The notes under the pieces were generated by a model, which was not told where the DNA came from, did no database searches, and worked only from the letters and a program-made list of their open reading frames with translations. Positions 1 through 11,324 of a stretch of DNA of 64,000 nucleotides are shown one piece after another (the stretch's first letter is position 1; every line of letters starts with the position of its first letter). This stretch comes from Ilex aquifolium (lineage: Eukaryota > Streptophyta > Magnoliopsida > Aquifoliales > Aquifoliaceae): positions 27,812,001-27,876,000 of the forward strand of contig OX637394.1 in NCBI GenBank assembly GCA_951799425.1, given 5' to 3'. The translations under genes and the position numbers were made by a program.

Positions 1-1036
1 AAGAGCTAGGGGACTAGTATTTTGATGTCTTGGTGGGCATGTTCCACCCTGATGTGGAATAATTCTTTGATATTCTTGTCTTTTTATATTTATGTCTCTA
101 CTTCTTGACACCAATCTTGTTTGTGAGGCAGTAAATCTCGTATTAAACATCTCTCAATAAGACACAAGAATTCTTTCGCAATTTTGACATTTTGATGGGT
201 CTAAGATTTTGCAAATCTTATCAAATTGTCCTTGTGTATCATCTAGCATTTGTTAAAGATTGAAGGTATGTGTCGTCATGTAAAAATCTACATTAAGTAC
301 GTCGCATTCTTTTTTCGGAAGGTAGGACGTCCTAGTTAAAGTAAAGTAATAGCATGCGTGCCATGGCCCTTTACTCGATCGTCACCTGAAAATCTCTGTG
401 CCATTAAATCTTCATTAATTTTGTTTCTTCTTATAGGGATGGAAATTATTGGAGAAATTAGAAAAAAAATAATGTTCAGGATTGCTGACACTGCTCCAGA
501 ATGAAATTGTATCTTTTTTTTACCATGCGTGTTGAAAATAGTGTTCTCTAAGACTCTAGTCTTTTTTGGTAATATTTGTCTTACAGAAATTTATGCAAGT
601 AGCAGGGCTAATGGGTCTCTTACACCATCATATTTTTTTGTTGATTTTACTGGCTATGTTGCAGTCAGAAATTTGATCTTAGCGTTGAATTACTCTTGCA
701 AAACTGTAGGTTAAACAAGATGATTTTGGTAATACATGCATGTATCCACAAAGATTGGTTTTAGGATTTTCACATAAGTATTGGAGGTTGTTCACCTAAT
801 GGCTGGCTACTAATTACTAAGTTAATATGACCCCCACGAAGCTGTTAATAACGCATGAGTCCATTCATATAAAAGATACACATTTCCATTTTATATGGTA
901 CTATCAGACAACATCATGGAAATAACTCGTGGGATTTTTCTTCGGTTGTCCCCCGTCACTTTCATTTATTTGCAGTGACCATTTACATTTGTTGTGCTTA
1001 TCCTTTCAAGAGTATAAAATATTGCTTGTCTTTTAG
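1..1036 (+). other. Upstream intron of the 1589-domain gene
   Basis: The stretch ends in a pyrimidine-rich tract and TTTTAG at the exon border. I found no exon encoding the N-terminal half of the domain, so it is read as intron. Short open frames here have no recognisable content. Confidence 0.6.
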
Positions 1037-4000
1037 TTTGGCAAAAGCTTGAAGAAGAAAATCAGGAATTTTTCAAGGCATATCATCTGAGGTTGATCGT
1101 GAAAGAGCAAATAATGGAGTTCAACACGTTGCTTGCAAAACAGGTTGAGCTGATGCGTCAAACTGGCCCAGTTGGAGTTGCTTCCATTCCTTTGTCTAAT
1201 GGATCTCATATTCCACCAAGTAAGACAACTTTTCACTTGGATATTATCATTATGCCTGACCTGACCTCACTGGTATTTCCATTGGGTTGACAACTGTTAT
1301 GCATGCTTTTCCTTATCAAAATGTAGTCACATGGGGTGCATGTTAGGTACATGAAGAAAACGATATGGATCGGTTATAGGTATTGGTTTTGCACTGTATC
1401 GTGCAATACACAATACGATACACCCGATACGAGACGATACGTACGAGTTGTCCGATACTGGATGAAAGAAATCAAATTTTTTTTATTTTATTTTAATCAG
1501 AAAACGACACATTGTCACATGAAATTACTTTTTTTAAACACTAGGTAATGAAACGTCGTTTCACTATCTAGGGTTTTAAAAAGTAAAATTCTTCTTTTGT
1601 TATTCATTCCAGCGCAAGAGCAAAAAGTTGATTGTTAAAAGTGTCCTACTCTAGCTCCTTTAGATGTTAGAACTAAAACTCTCTAAATTTTGATATTGAT
1701 GAATTATGTTAGAAATTTGAATACTTAGATTATAAATTTTGTTTTGGTCCTTGTAGTCTCTTTAAATTATTTTATGTGAGAAATTTGTGGTGCAATGAAA
1801 TGTTATTATGATTTTTTTTCATAGGTATATGTACTTTTTAATATTTTTATGAAATTGCACGTCTTACTATATACGATACGTGATACGCTGTTTTTGAAAA
1901 ATGATACGTCTTCTAATACACGTTTTGACAACTTTGATACTAACTATAGTCTCCGGTCAGTCCGCATATATATATTTGTTTGTAGCGGTAGCTTCCAACT
2001 CCTACCGCACATGGAACTTCTAATATGTATCTATTAGAGCATCTAATCCAAAAACAGTTGTCAATTAGCGGAGTAGCCTCTATAATATATAAATTAATCT
2101 TAGGTAGACTTAATCATTCGATGTAGGATACAAGCTCTCTTACCACTCTTCCTCATGTGGGACTCACAATGACACGTGGGGATAACAAAGAAACAAATAA
2201 CCATGTACACTTGAAAATTCAAATGTGTAAGAGACTTGACCCACTAACACCTAAGACCTAGTTTTGATACCATGTTAGAGCATTCAACTCAAAATCAATT
2301 GACCATATGTGGAGTAGACTGTATAGTATATAAACTAAGCTTGAGTAGTCTTAATCATTCGATGTGGGATACAAACTCTCTTAACACTTTTATCCCTAAA
2401 ATAATATTTACTTAAACTCGTTACATCGTTTGAGGAAATTTAACTATTGAATTCTCACTATCTACTTTGTTTTGGATATCATGAACACCTGCAGTGACCA
2501 TGGTGTTTAAAAGGTGAAAATACATAGTAAGCATTATAAGAAAGGATAAATTGGGAACTTTGACAGTGTTCACCTTTGATTCTTCTAGAATTCACAATTT
2601 TTTAGAAGTCCTCTGAAGAAATGTGGACTACTATTTTGGGACGGATGGAGTTAGGTGTTTGCGTGTTTGAGATTTAATTCAACTTCTCTGAATTGGTAGA
2701 CATACTAGTACCAGCTCACAATTCAAAGAAGCTAAATGTTCCAGGTCAGATGTTGCACAAAATGTTTCCACAATGGTCACCATAGTTTCATTCACTTCCT
2801 TGGAAAGAATTTGAAGAGAAGCAAGTCATTCTATATGTATATTTGGTCACGTTTCTTGTCAGAATGACTTTGTCCTTGTATGTCATTGGAAAAATCATCC
2901 ATATTTGATTAATGCAGTGTCGAGATTTCTTACCAAAAGATCTTTTACATAGGCATTCCAGGAGATTTGCAGCTTAAAACAGCCAATCCTAGTGGCCATT
3001 AGATTTCAATTTCCTTGACATTGACTTTAAATACACCTGAGGCTCTGGATAATATTTTTATCCAAAAGACTTTTAGCCCAAACTTGTGTTTAATACGGAT
3101 TGGTTTGTAATTGAAGGATGTAGACGCATCATAGTAGTTCGAGCTAAGCTCTTTGGTGCTATCGAGTAAGTGAAGAATCAGCTAGTTGAGTTCCACCTTT
3201 TTCTTTGTGTACAACTTTATTTCAATGATAAAAAACGCTTTGTTTCTTATCAAGAAGAAAAAAGATAGGAATCAGCTGGCAAGTTGATCAAATTATCCAT
3301 GAGAAATATTCATCGTTTAATGAATTTTCCCAAGTAGTTGTCAGGATCACTGATCAAGTTCTCACCATTATGATTAATCAGGAGCCATTCATTTGTTGTA
3401 TCCCACACCATGCTAAGTCCCTAGCGTTCTTGTATCTTCAGCTAACAACATTATTCCACAGTAGACAGTGAGGTATAATAATGAAAAGATAATCCCACTC
3501 CTTGAGTGGACTAGAGTGAGCTAATTCTAAAGCTAACAACAAATAAACGAGGATTGTTAAGACGACGTGATATGTGAATGCTGTGTGATGGTACTTTTCT
3601 CCTTGTGGTGTTGGATTTCGTCCAACTTGCAAAATCTTTGGGCTGTTGGATTAATAATTGAAGTGTATCAGAGATTCCTTTTCATATTTGTTGTAAACAT
3701 GCACAACAGAAATGGCCAGTCTTTCTTTTTATAGGACCAGCGATCTTTTCATTGCTTACATTACTCCTTGATTGTCATTATATGATGCTCAAGGTGTTTC
3801 ACATAAGAGACGCACAAAACATGCACAGCGGTGTTATGGGAATAGATGGGACTGTTAATAAGAGACACAGACATAAACACTGGGAGTTTTTTTTTATGAG
3901 GCAAGTATGTTGGTTGAAGCATGATGCTTGCGTTTATTGTTTGAACTGAAATCACTTTTACTTTCTAGGTTCTTTCAAGCACAGCTATTGTGCATTTTTT

Positions 4001-5361
4001 TCTGTATGTGTGAATGGTGAGCTCCACTTACACCCAGTGTTGGCATATTTTTTCGTACTCCGCACAATAACTTCTTATAAGAGTCATTTCCTCTTCCTCA
4101 AGCTGACAGATAATGTTGCCTGTCATGGATGACACATGCCAAGTCAATTATATATTGATAGCTGCATCCATAAACTTTTCTCTCTTTTAGTTGAGGAGGT
4201 AGCTTTTTATTTTTACCTATGTTGGCTTTTGGCATGCATGACTAGCATCAAAGGGACATACAATCCAACATTTAGATTGACCTGTGATGAATTTTATAGA
4301 ATGTTAATGAATGCTATAAAAATGGTTACTTTTACACCTACTGTTTAGTGGTCCTGCCTGACACAGAAACACACCCGAAAAGGAGTGGTTTTGTTGGTTA
4401 GTGTGTCGTATTCTTTTCAGTCCTGGGTTTCAAATTCTCAACCTGCAATACCTTGTTCATTTTGCTTTATATTAATTGGTGTCGCTCTGGCAGTGCATCA
4501 GAACTCAACATGCGCCCCAGAAAATACTGGACCTGCTCTGAAGCCAGAGAACATGCACCAGCCTATTAATACTAACTTAACTAATGCATTCACTAATTTG
4601 GGGTCTTCAATGCATTCGTGCATGCAACCAGCTGTTGATGTATCTGCTCATGCCAGAAGGATTAATGTTCCTCAGAACATGCTGTTAGCTCGGAGCTCAA
4701 ATGTGGGAATGATGCAAGGAATGAATGGGGGGATGATAAAAGCAGAAGCTGGCTATGCAGGTGGTTCCCCATACATTGTTGGTGTTGATGGAAATGTCCT
4801 GGATACACGCTCTGCCATTGGAGATGCAGCTGTTTCAGCTTTTAGTAGTGTGGAGTCCAATGACAATTCACATCCCCTGAATGATACGCTCCTAGAGGAT
4901 ACATCTGCATTTGAATTTTTGGGGCAGAATCATCGAAGTTTCAGTCTCTCAGACTTAACAGCTGATTATTCGAATAGTTCTGGTTTGTTCTCTTTTCCCT
5001 AGTAAAAACTTGATTGGACAAAACTCAACCAAAAATGTGAACCCTTATTATTGTACTTTAATATCACTTGGACAAAGCAATCATTGGAACTTAGAAATGC
5101 GCTTAATACTGATCCTTCTGTTATTCTTTTTTAGACATACTGGAGAGCTACTCTAGGTCTCCCTTCCTCACAGCAGATGCAGAAAACTTCCTTCATCCCC
5201 ATGGTAGGGGAAATCACCAAGGTAAGACTTTTAGCAATTGTCGTTTCTTAAAATGGGTGGAAAGAGGTAGTTCACTTCTGTGTCGTGGCCTGTCAGGAGA
5301 CAATGGGAGGTTGGACACTATAGCAGAAGGTTTGAGTTATGAAGATTTTGGCAGGGATTGA
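1037..5361 (+). CDS. Plant protein 1589 (A_thal_3526 domain) gene, 3' four exons
   Basis: This is the 3' part of a plant-specific gene of unknown biochemical function. Exons, from splice sites and frame: 1037-1219, 4494-4982, 5135-5221, 5297-5361. The first begins after TTTTAG in phase 2 and encodes VWQKLEEENQEFFKAYHLRL followed by a KEQIMEFN segment. That is the C-terminal half of the A_thal_3526 (PF09713) domain as I know it. Exon 3 is Asn/Ser/Met-rich and ends in SFSLSDLTADYSNSS. Joining GT at 4983 to AG at 5134 gives the tail DILESYSRSPFLTADAENF, and the last exon ends in GLSYEDFGRD with TGA at 5359-5361. Phases agree at all three introns. About 273 residues are present; the start and the N-terminal half of the domain lie off the left edge. 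Read-through past 4982 instead stops at 5002. The 3.3-kb first intron holds repeats. Family call is confident from motif memory; role unknown. Confidence 0.85.
1366..1943. mobile_element. Possible MITE with GATACG-rich arms
   Basis: Both ends of this intronic segment are rich in the word ATACGATAC and look inverted relative to each other. The left arm runs from GATCGGTTATAGG to about 1460; the right arm covers about 1860-1943 and ends TATAGTCTCCGG. The centre is AT-rich and noncoding. The inverted repeats are degenerate and no target duplication was found, so the borders are approximate. Confidence 0.35.
2034..2395. repeat. Two direct copies of a ~110-bp dispersed repeat
   Basis: TTAGAGCAT at 2034 starts a run through CATTCGATGTAGGATACAAG and a CTCTCTTACCACT end. 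A second diverged copy starts with TTAGAGCATTC near 2275 and ends CTCTCTTAACACT near 2390. The copies are about 240 bp apart in the same orientation. It looks like a dispersed noncoding element; I cannot name the family. Confidence 0.55.
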
Positions 5362-7183
5362 TCGAATGATATCAGTGGTACTTTTTTACATCCAAATATA
5401 CAAGATATTCTAACGAGAAGTCAGAGCAATATTTACATTTTCATGTCCTCCCAACTTATGCATGGTGCTTAGCATTCTTTTTTTAGTGTTGGTTTGGTAT
5501 CCCGTGGCATTCGTGGAGCATGCATTTTTCAGAACTGCCTTTTGGGATTCTTGTTTGACAAGAGTGTTGGAAATATAGCAATGGTACTTTTGGTCCTCGG
5601 TGTTGTAATTTGTGAAAAAATAAAAAAGAAAAAGGAAAATATTCTGCATCTGTACACTACTTTTAGTGCTTTAAAAAGAGAAAGAAGAAACAGTTGAGGG
5701 AACTTCACTTCTGCTAATTCTAGGGATACCTATTTCATATCCACTCTGATTTTCTGGGAACTATTGTTCTTGAGCAATTGCATACCAAATTATAGTGGTC
5801 ATTATAACCTTTTTTTCTTTTTTAAGACACCCTTCTAATTTTCTTCTTGTTTAGCTTTGACACCAAATTTACACTCACTCGTTTTGTGATTTGCTTGCTG
5901 CAGGGCCAACTGCACCCTGGTAGGACATAAGTTTGTGTATATAGCTTTCAGAAATGGGCAAGGCTTCCGATATTTAGACTTTTTGAAAGAATTGATTGCT
6001 ATGTCCTGAGTTAATAACCTAGCTATGGTTGGTAACATTAGGTTTGCTTTGGTTGGAATAATTTAGCATGTTTCTTTTTTCTCTTTTGGTACTGCCATGT
6101 ACCATGATATTACACCTATAGTAGGCTTCTCTCGGAATATTACTGGTTATAAGTTGATGTGGGTTTGGTTGAGTGTTTTAATTTTGTTTCTATCTTATGT
6201 TATAGATTTGTAATGATCAGTAAAGGAGTTTGGCAACATTTTTCTTTTACCTCTAAATAGGGACGAGGATTAAGCTCCAAAATGATATTCTTCATCTTTT
6301 ATTCAAGTGGTTAATGAAATGAGAAATTCTAAGTATTGTTTCCAAAACCATCTTCCAGCTAATTACTGAGTTGTAGGTCTCAGTAAAGCACAGCACATTT
6401 TGTAGCCCATCCTTACGGTATTACTTCTCGTTCTGCTAGTTTTTGTTTGTCATGTGAAACTCTCAGGCGTTAGAAATTTGTTTATAGTTACAGTTAGAGC
6501 TGAAAGAGAGACGTTTTAAAAACATTTTTGGAGATAGAAAAGAAATAGAGAAAACAGTGAAATTAGATTCTGAAACGTTAGTCGAAACGTTGGTATTTTG
6601 GTTTTTGATTGCCTGTTCACTCTTTTTCCATTGAAATCAAAACGTTTCAACATTGATGGCTATTAACCATTGGATCAAGGTATGATATTTTAAAAGACTG
6701 GATATTATGAAGTTCTGTTGTCTTGAACCAATTTCTCACATACACGTGCGTTTTGATGCCTGATCAAACAGTTATCAAATTGATAGGATACCTTTAGTTC
6801 TTCATTTATTTCTTTATTTTTGGACATAGAGAGATTGGAATTAAGAACAATAATCAGGTTCGTCATGCCGCCGGAGAGGTAAGAAAAATCAAATCCGCCT
6901 CCATCCATATATCAACATTGGCACTAAAACTGTCCATGTAAGGCTTTTTGCGACCACTTAAAGTCCCTGGGTTTCGCCTTGAGCCCTTGGATTGTCTGTG
7001 TTTTATGCTGGTCGCTAATTTGACTCGAATTTTCCCTTTGGCATCTTACCAATAATTAAAAAAAGTCCCAAGACGAAACCAAAAAATTATGTCGGTATTG
7101 TACTTCATTTTTTTCATTGAATGATAATGTGATTTGTGTAATATTTATCTTGCTTTAGAAACTTAATTTACTATTATAATTAA
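5362..7183. other. 3' UTR of the 1589-domain gene, then intergenic DNA
   Basis: The first several hundred bases after the stop at 5361 probably include the 3' UTR. No polyadenylation site can be assigned with confidence. The remainder is AT-rich without a coding frame of recognisable content, and ends at the Tat LTR at 7184. Confidence 0.5.
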
Positions 7184-7741
7184 TGATGCCAAAAGTGGAT
7201 TTATGCACCACATGTCAAATATTTAATAAAGTAATAAATGAGGAGAGTCAACACAAGCAAAACACAGTTTAAGTGGTTTGGTCAAGGTGACCTACTCTAC
7301 TGTGAAGGGTTAGGATGACTTGTGTGTTTTATTGCTTGAAGGAGTGTAGGGTACTCAAGTGTGAGAGATATGTGTGTGATGCCCCTTTTGTGTAGGTAGG
7401 GCTTACAATTTATAGGCGCTTCCTAACAGATTGAGATGCTTTTCTCGTATCAGCTGAGGTAGTTTGATAGAGGTGGCGTCCTTCTCGTAACAGGACAGAC
7501 AATTCTGTGGAGGTGGTGACCTGCATGTCCCAAGGAGATCCTTCTGCCTGTCAGTTATGGACTGAGCCTCTCATCATGGGGCGGTTGATTTGACCATATT
7601 TCAAGATGGCATGGTTGACCTAGCTTCCTCATTTCTGCAGTGCGCCTGGCCGGCCTTCCTAAACTGGGCCTTTGAGCTGGACCTTGACTGTGACTATGGG
7701 TTGGTTCATAATTTTGGGCCTATTCTGGGTCAAGCCCATCA
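7184..7741 (-). repeat. 3' LTR of the minus-strand Tat element
   Basis: It runs from TGATGCC to CCCATCA, so both strands start with TG. It aligns along its length with 17070-17641, including the segment TAATAAATGAGGAGAGTCAA. On the element strand it is preceded by a purine tract. It may also supply the promoter of the opposite-strand ORF that starts at 8177. Confidence 0.88.
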
Positions 7742-7759
7742 TTTGACCCCCATGCCCTG
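7742..7759 (-). promoter_or_regulatory. Polypurine tract of the Tat element
   Basis: On the minus strand the bases next to the LTR read GGGCATGGGGGTCAAA, directly before TGATGGGC. Position and purine content fit the plus-strand primer of reverse transcription. Confidence 0.65.
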
Positions 7760-8279
7760 AGCCCAATGGAATTTGGGAGAGAGGGCATTAACAATGATAA
7801 AATTTATCTCATGTTTTCACCCTTTTCCCCAAGTACTGACTGTGTTCCTGCAGATATTGTTCTGAGATTTAAATTCCTGGGTTGGCGGGCACTCTCTGTT
7901 GGTGGAGATTTATCGTTGTTCTTGACTTTCTTTTAGGGAGCTTATCCCTTGCCTTAAGCTTTTTAGATAGGGATCCTTATCCCACTTTGATTAGGACTTC
8001 TCATTCTAGACTGTTTTGGATTTCTACTTCCACCCTAATTAGGAGACTGCATCCCAATCCTATTGAGACTCCCTCTTGATTAAGACACTGCCAAATTTGA
8101 AGCTTTGGCTATAAATAGGATCCCTTCACCTGTCAGTTCCCCCAACTCAGTCTAACAAAGAATAGAGAGGGGTGAGATGTCGAGTGAATTGGGATTCAAG
8201 GATTAGGCCTTAGGTAAGGCGGCACCAAGAGACTTTGAAGTGCCAGGGTCCAAGGAGCCAAGAGGGTAAAGTGGCGCAG

Positions 8280-8580
8280 CAGGCATGGGCGCCAGGACAG
8301 CAGGCGCGGTGGCGGGCACGAGCACTGTGGTAGCAGGCGCGGGCGCCAAGGTAGAGGCAACGGGCGTCGAGGCAGCTGGTGGGGGCACCGGGGCTGGCGT
8401 GGGCATCGAGACAATAGGCGAGGGCGTCTGGAGCACGAGTACTGGTAGGGGCGTAGGCGTGGGCGCTTGGGGAGTCGTGGTAGGTGCTGACACATGGGCA
8501 GGTGCAGGTGCAGGAGCGGGTAGAAGAGCCTGGGCGCAGGTGGCAGGTGTCGCGTCATAGGCATTCGGGCTGGGTGCTAG
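8280..8580. repeat. GC-rich GGCGCC-type degenerate repeat, island 1
   Basis: This segment repeats words like GGCGCGGGCGCCAAGG and GGGGGCACCGGGGC. It reads as Gly/Ala on the plus strand and Pro/Ala on the minus. Its composition differs sharply from the AT-rich flanks. Similar islands occur at 13030-13300 and 16570-16790 of the same element. Confidence 0.6.
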
Positions 8581-9058
8581 GAAGGAGATGTGCATGGAGA
8601 TAGGCGTTGGGCAAGTAGCGAGAGATGATAGTGGTAATGCTCCTCCTCATCCACGACGATGCAAGTATCGTGGTAAAGTGGCTATTGATGACGATGGCTC
8701 TAAGGTGGGCTCTATCCCTAGCTCCCTCGACATTGATGCTGAGATTACTAGGATTATATCCATTTTTCGCATTCCCCTTACAGTGTTGTGTCGTCGGGTT
8801 GAGATGGGTGAGCCAACCTTTGATGACTCTTCTGGTGACCTTGTTGTCTATGAGGAGGTGCTAGAAGCAGGTGTAAGGTTTTCGATGCCTTCACCCGTGT
8901 GCCGCATCCTGCTATATTCGTTGCTAGTGCTGGGGCGCCTCGCCCCTAACGGCTGGAGAGTGTTGCTGGAATTCCTTGTGTTGTGGAGACGTGTTCATGG
9001 TGAAGTGCCTCTCCCTCATGTGATGAGTTTTTTGCTGCTTATACCTTACATGAGAACC

Positions 9059-9236
9059 TGTGAGATCCTGGAATCCCACATCGGTTAGGGAGAGGAAAGT
9101 TGCTGGGCTTATAAGTAAGCCTCTCGCCTTACATGAGATAAGGCCTTTTCCCAGGGGTACTGGGAGGAACAAAACCGTGAGGGCCAGTGGGCCCAAAACG
9201 GACAATATTATGCCATGTGGAGGGTGGGGTGTTACA
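9059..9236 (+). repeat. Left LTR of the TRIM
   Basis: 178 bp, TGTGAGATCC to GTGTTACA, near-identical to 9360-9537. Confidence 0.93.
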
Positions 9237-9239
9237 AGT

Positions 9240-9251
9240 TGGTATCAGAGC
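9240..9251 (+). promoter_or_regulatory. TRIM primer-binding site, initiator tRNA-Met
   Basis: TGGTATCAGAGC lies three bases after the left LTR. It is the complement of the 3' end of plant initiator tRNA-Met, the usual primer for TRIM and many Copia elements. Confidence 0.95.
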
Positions 9252-9346
9252 TGACTCTCGTCTGGATAGAGTATGGGGCCCTGCAGTCACGTGTATGTGG
9301 GCGGGCAGGTAACTGGCGAGCTACTGCACGGGGACTTGCAGCCTTT

Positions 9347-9358
9347 AAGGGGGGTGGA
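9347..9358 (+). promoter_or_regulatory. TRIM polypurine tract
   Basis: AAGGGGGGTGGA directly precedes the right LTR; the single T at 10 o'clock in the run is tolerated in such tracts. Confidence 0.85.
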
Positions 9359-9359
9359 T

Positions 9360-9537
9360 TGTGAGATCCTGGAATCTCACATCGGTTAGGGAGAGGAAAG
9401 TTGCTGGGCTTATAAGTAAGCCCCTCGCCTTACATGACATAAGACCTTTTCCCAGGGGTACTGGGAGGAACAAAACCGTGAGGGCCAGTGGGCCCAAAGC
9501 GGACAATATTATGCCATGTGGAGGGTGGGGTGTTACA
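9360..9537 (+). repeat. Right LTR of the TRIM
   Basis: 178 bp, the same ends as the left LTR, followed by the second copy of the GAACC duplication. Confidence 0.93.
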
Positions 9538-11324
9538 GAACCCCACTCCCAATTGAGGCTGGTACCACTTTTCTCCGAAGGCAGGAAAACTGATCACTGG
9601 ACTGCGCTTCAACTACCATAGCTAGAGGACTCGATTTTTGTTTGTGGGAGGAGAGTGAGTTGCTGAAGAGGACTGGACTTTGGTTCCTACTGGATGGGGT
9701 GCACCCAAGAGGATAAGTACATTTTTTTTTTCCTTATTCCATCACTATATTCCCAACTCTTTTCCAAGTTTGCTAGAGTTGTCGGCAAACCAAGAGGGAA
9801 AGCTTCAGGCCGTTGAGGGCTCATCTTGTAAAGGACTGTGAGACCCTTATGTCCAGAGAGGGTCAGGCTGGGGGTTCCCCCTCTAGAGATGATTTACCTT
9901 CTTCCCAGGCCCGCGACTCTTCCTCCAAAAAGAGAGGTATGTTATCTTTTGTGGCGGCTCTTTTTTTCTTTGGCTGTATTTTCAACTTCTAAAGCTTACC
10001 CTTTTATTCTGGTTCCATAGTAAACAGTCCAAGGTGGAGGCTCTTTACTCTAAAAATGACTCCTCCACCGAAGACAGTGAGGCTGGATGACGATCCTGGG
10101 GGTTCTCAGCAGGTGACCCCTCTACCTGTTCCAGTTGTCCAAGAACCTCCTCAAGTTACTTCTCCAGCTAGGGTATCTCAGGAGGCGGAAGTTCCCCCTT
10201 CAACACAACTTGTTCCTTCTGTGTCCATGCTTCAGAACACGAATGTAGCGAGGGATAGGCTTTTGAGGTTCGTGACACCCTCGGATGTTCAAGAAATCAG
10301 TCATTTGGGTACCGAGGGCGTTATTAACATCATGATGGAGGGTCTGGCCAAGGTATTTATCTGTGCTTCTATGAGATTTTATTCTTTATGTCATCTGACG
10401 ACCCTGACCTTCTCCCTCTTTGCATGTTTGTAGGTGTCCACAGCTGCTGCATGCCTTTTTGTAAGGGCAACTCGTCACGACGTCGTATCGAGGGTTCTGA
10501 TGAAGGAGAGACAGACTCTGTGGGCTGTTGAGGAGCAGTTGAGGGAGACTCACGAGAGATCTGCTAAGCTGGAGGTTGATAGTGAGGCTGCCTGTACGAA
10601 AGTAGAGACAGAGTTGCAGATAGCCCATAAGAGGACTACCCGAGTTGAGGCAGAGCTGCAGGCAGCTCATGAGAGGGCTTCTAGGTTTGAGGTAGAGCTG
10701 CAGTTGGTCAATGAGAGGGCTTCCAGGCTTGAGGTAGAGCTGCAGTCGGCAAATGAGAGGGCCTCTAGAGTAGAGTCTCTCTCCTTGGAGATGGAGAGGA
10801 AGAAGGAGGATGATCTATAGGATAGCACTGCAGACACTTTTATTGATGGCTACGAGGAGTTCAGAAGAAAATTTTCAGCTGCTTTTCCTCACCTGGACTT
10901 CTCAAGATTTGTTCCTTATGAGGAACCGAATGTTGATGTTGATGGCGAGGGCTCTAGTGAGGAGTCGGATGTTGATGTCGATGGCGAGGGCTCAAGTGAT
11001 GGAGAGTCAGACGGTGACGAGGAGGGTGACAGTAGAGGGAACAGTCAGAGTTCTGAGGATTTTTGATTTTTTTTTTATGGGTAGGTAGCATCAGACTGTG
11101 CTCTGACTTTTGTAGAAGTGGCTTGACTTTTGTTTTCAAACTTCTTATGAAATGAATAGCAGGGCAAATTTAAAATAAATTTGCAAAATCATTATATGAT
11201 AACTGCTTATAATAAACAGTGGTGGGTGGCAATCCCAAAAACTTTATTTGGTAATTGCCAAAAAGGTACAAGTCTAGGTTTGAGACTAAAATCCTAGAGT
11301 TTTATTACTCTGGCTCCCCTTGCT

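Larger units (their letters stand above)
9059..9537 (+). mobile_element. Complete TRIM (terminal-repeat retrotransposon in miniature)
   Basis: It is 479 bp long with two 178-bp LTRs, both running from TGTGAGATCC to GGGTGTTACA. A primer site follows the left LTR and a purine tract precedes the right one. The internal region is about 123 bp and encodes nothing, so movement would need proteins from another element. The flanks carry an exact 5-bp duplication, GAACC (9054-9058 and 9538-9542). I count five differences between the LTRs, so the copy is fairly young. It lies inside the Transposase_28-like part of the antisense ORF and therefore postdates it. Confidence 0.95.
8177..11066 (+). pseudogene. 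Antisense accessory ORF of the Tat element, 'gypsy-type transposon' family
   Basis: This reads opposite to gag-pol, between integrase and the 3' LTR. A possible start is ATG at 8177, after which comes a Gly/Ala-rich stretch. Residues from 8588 on contain AGVRFSMPSPVCRILLY and LAPNGWRVLLEFLVLWRR, which resemble PF04195 (Transposase_28). A TRIM interrupts the domain at 9059. Two later parts join cleanly: 10056-10352, then GT...AG, then 10434-11066. The last part is a coiled coil of 14-residue units such as ELQAAHERASRFEV, then an acidic Asp/Glu/Ser tail ending at TGA 11064-11066. An in-frame TAG at 10818 and frame changes in 8150-9900 make it a pseudogene. Antisense extra ORFs are known in Tat elements; their function is unknown. 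The element at the right end of the window has a counterpart. Confidence 0.7.

Noticed and set aside
8285-8560. Gly/Ala-rich protein gene on the plus strand, and Pro/Ala-rich genes on the minus strand
   Set aside because: The open frames follow from GC-rich degenerate repeats, not from a recognisable protein.
9060-9621. Two near-identical ORFs starting MRSWN
   Set aside because: They are the two TRIM LTRs read in one frame, not proteins.
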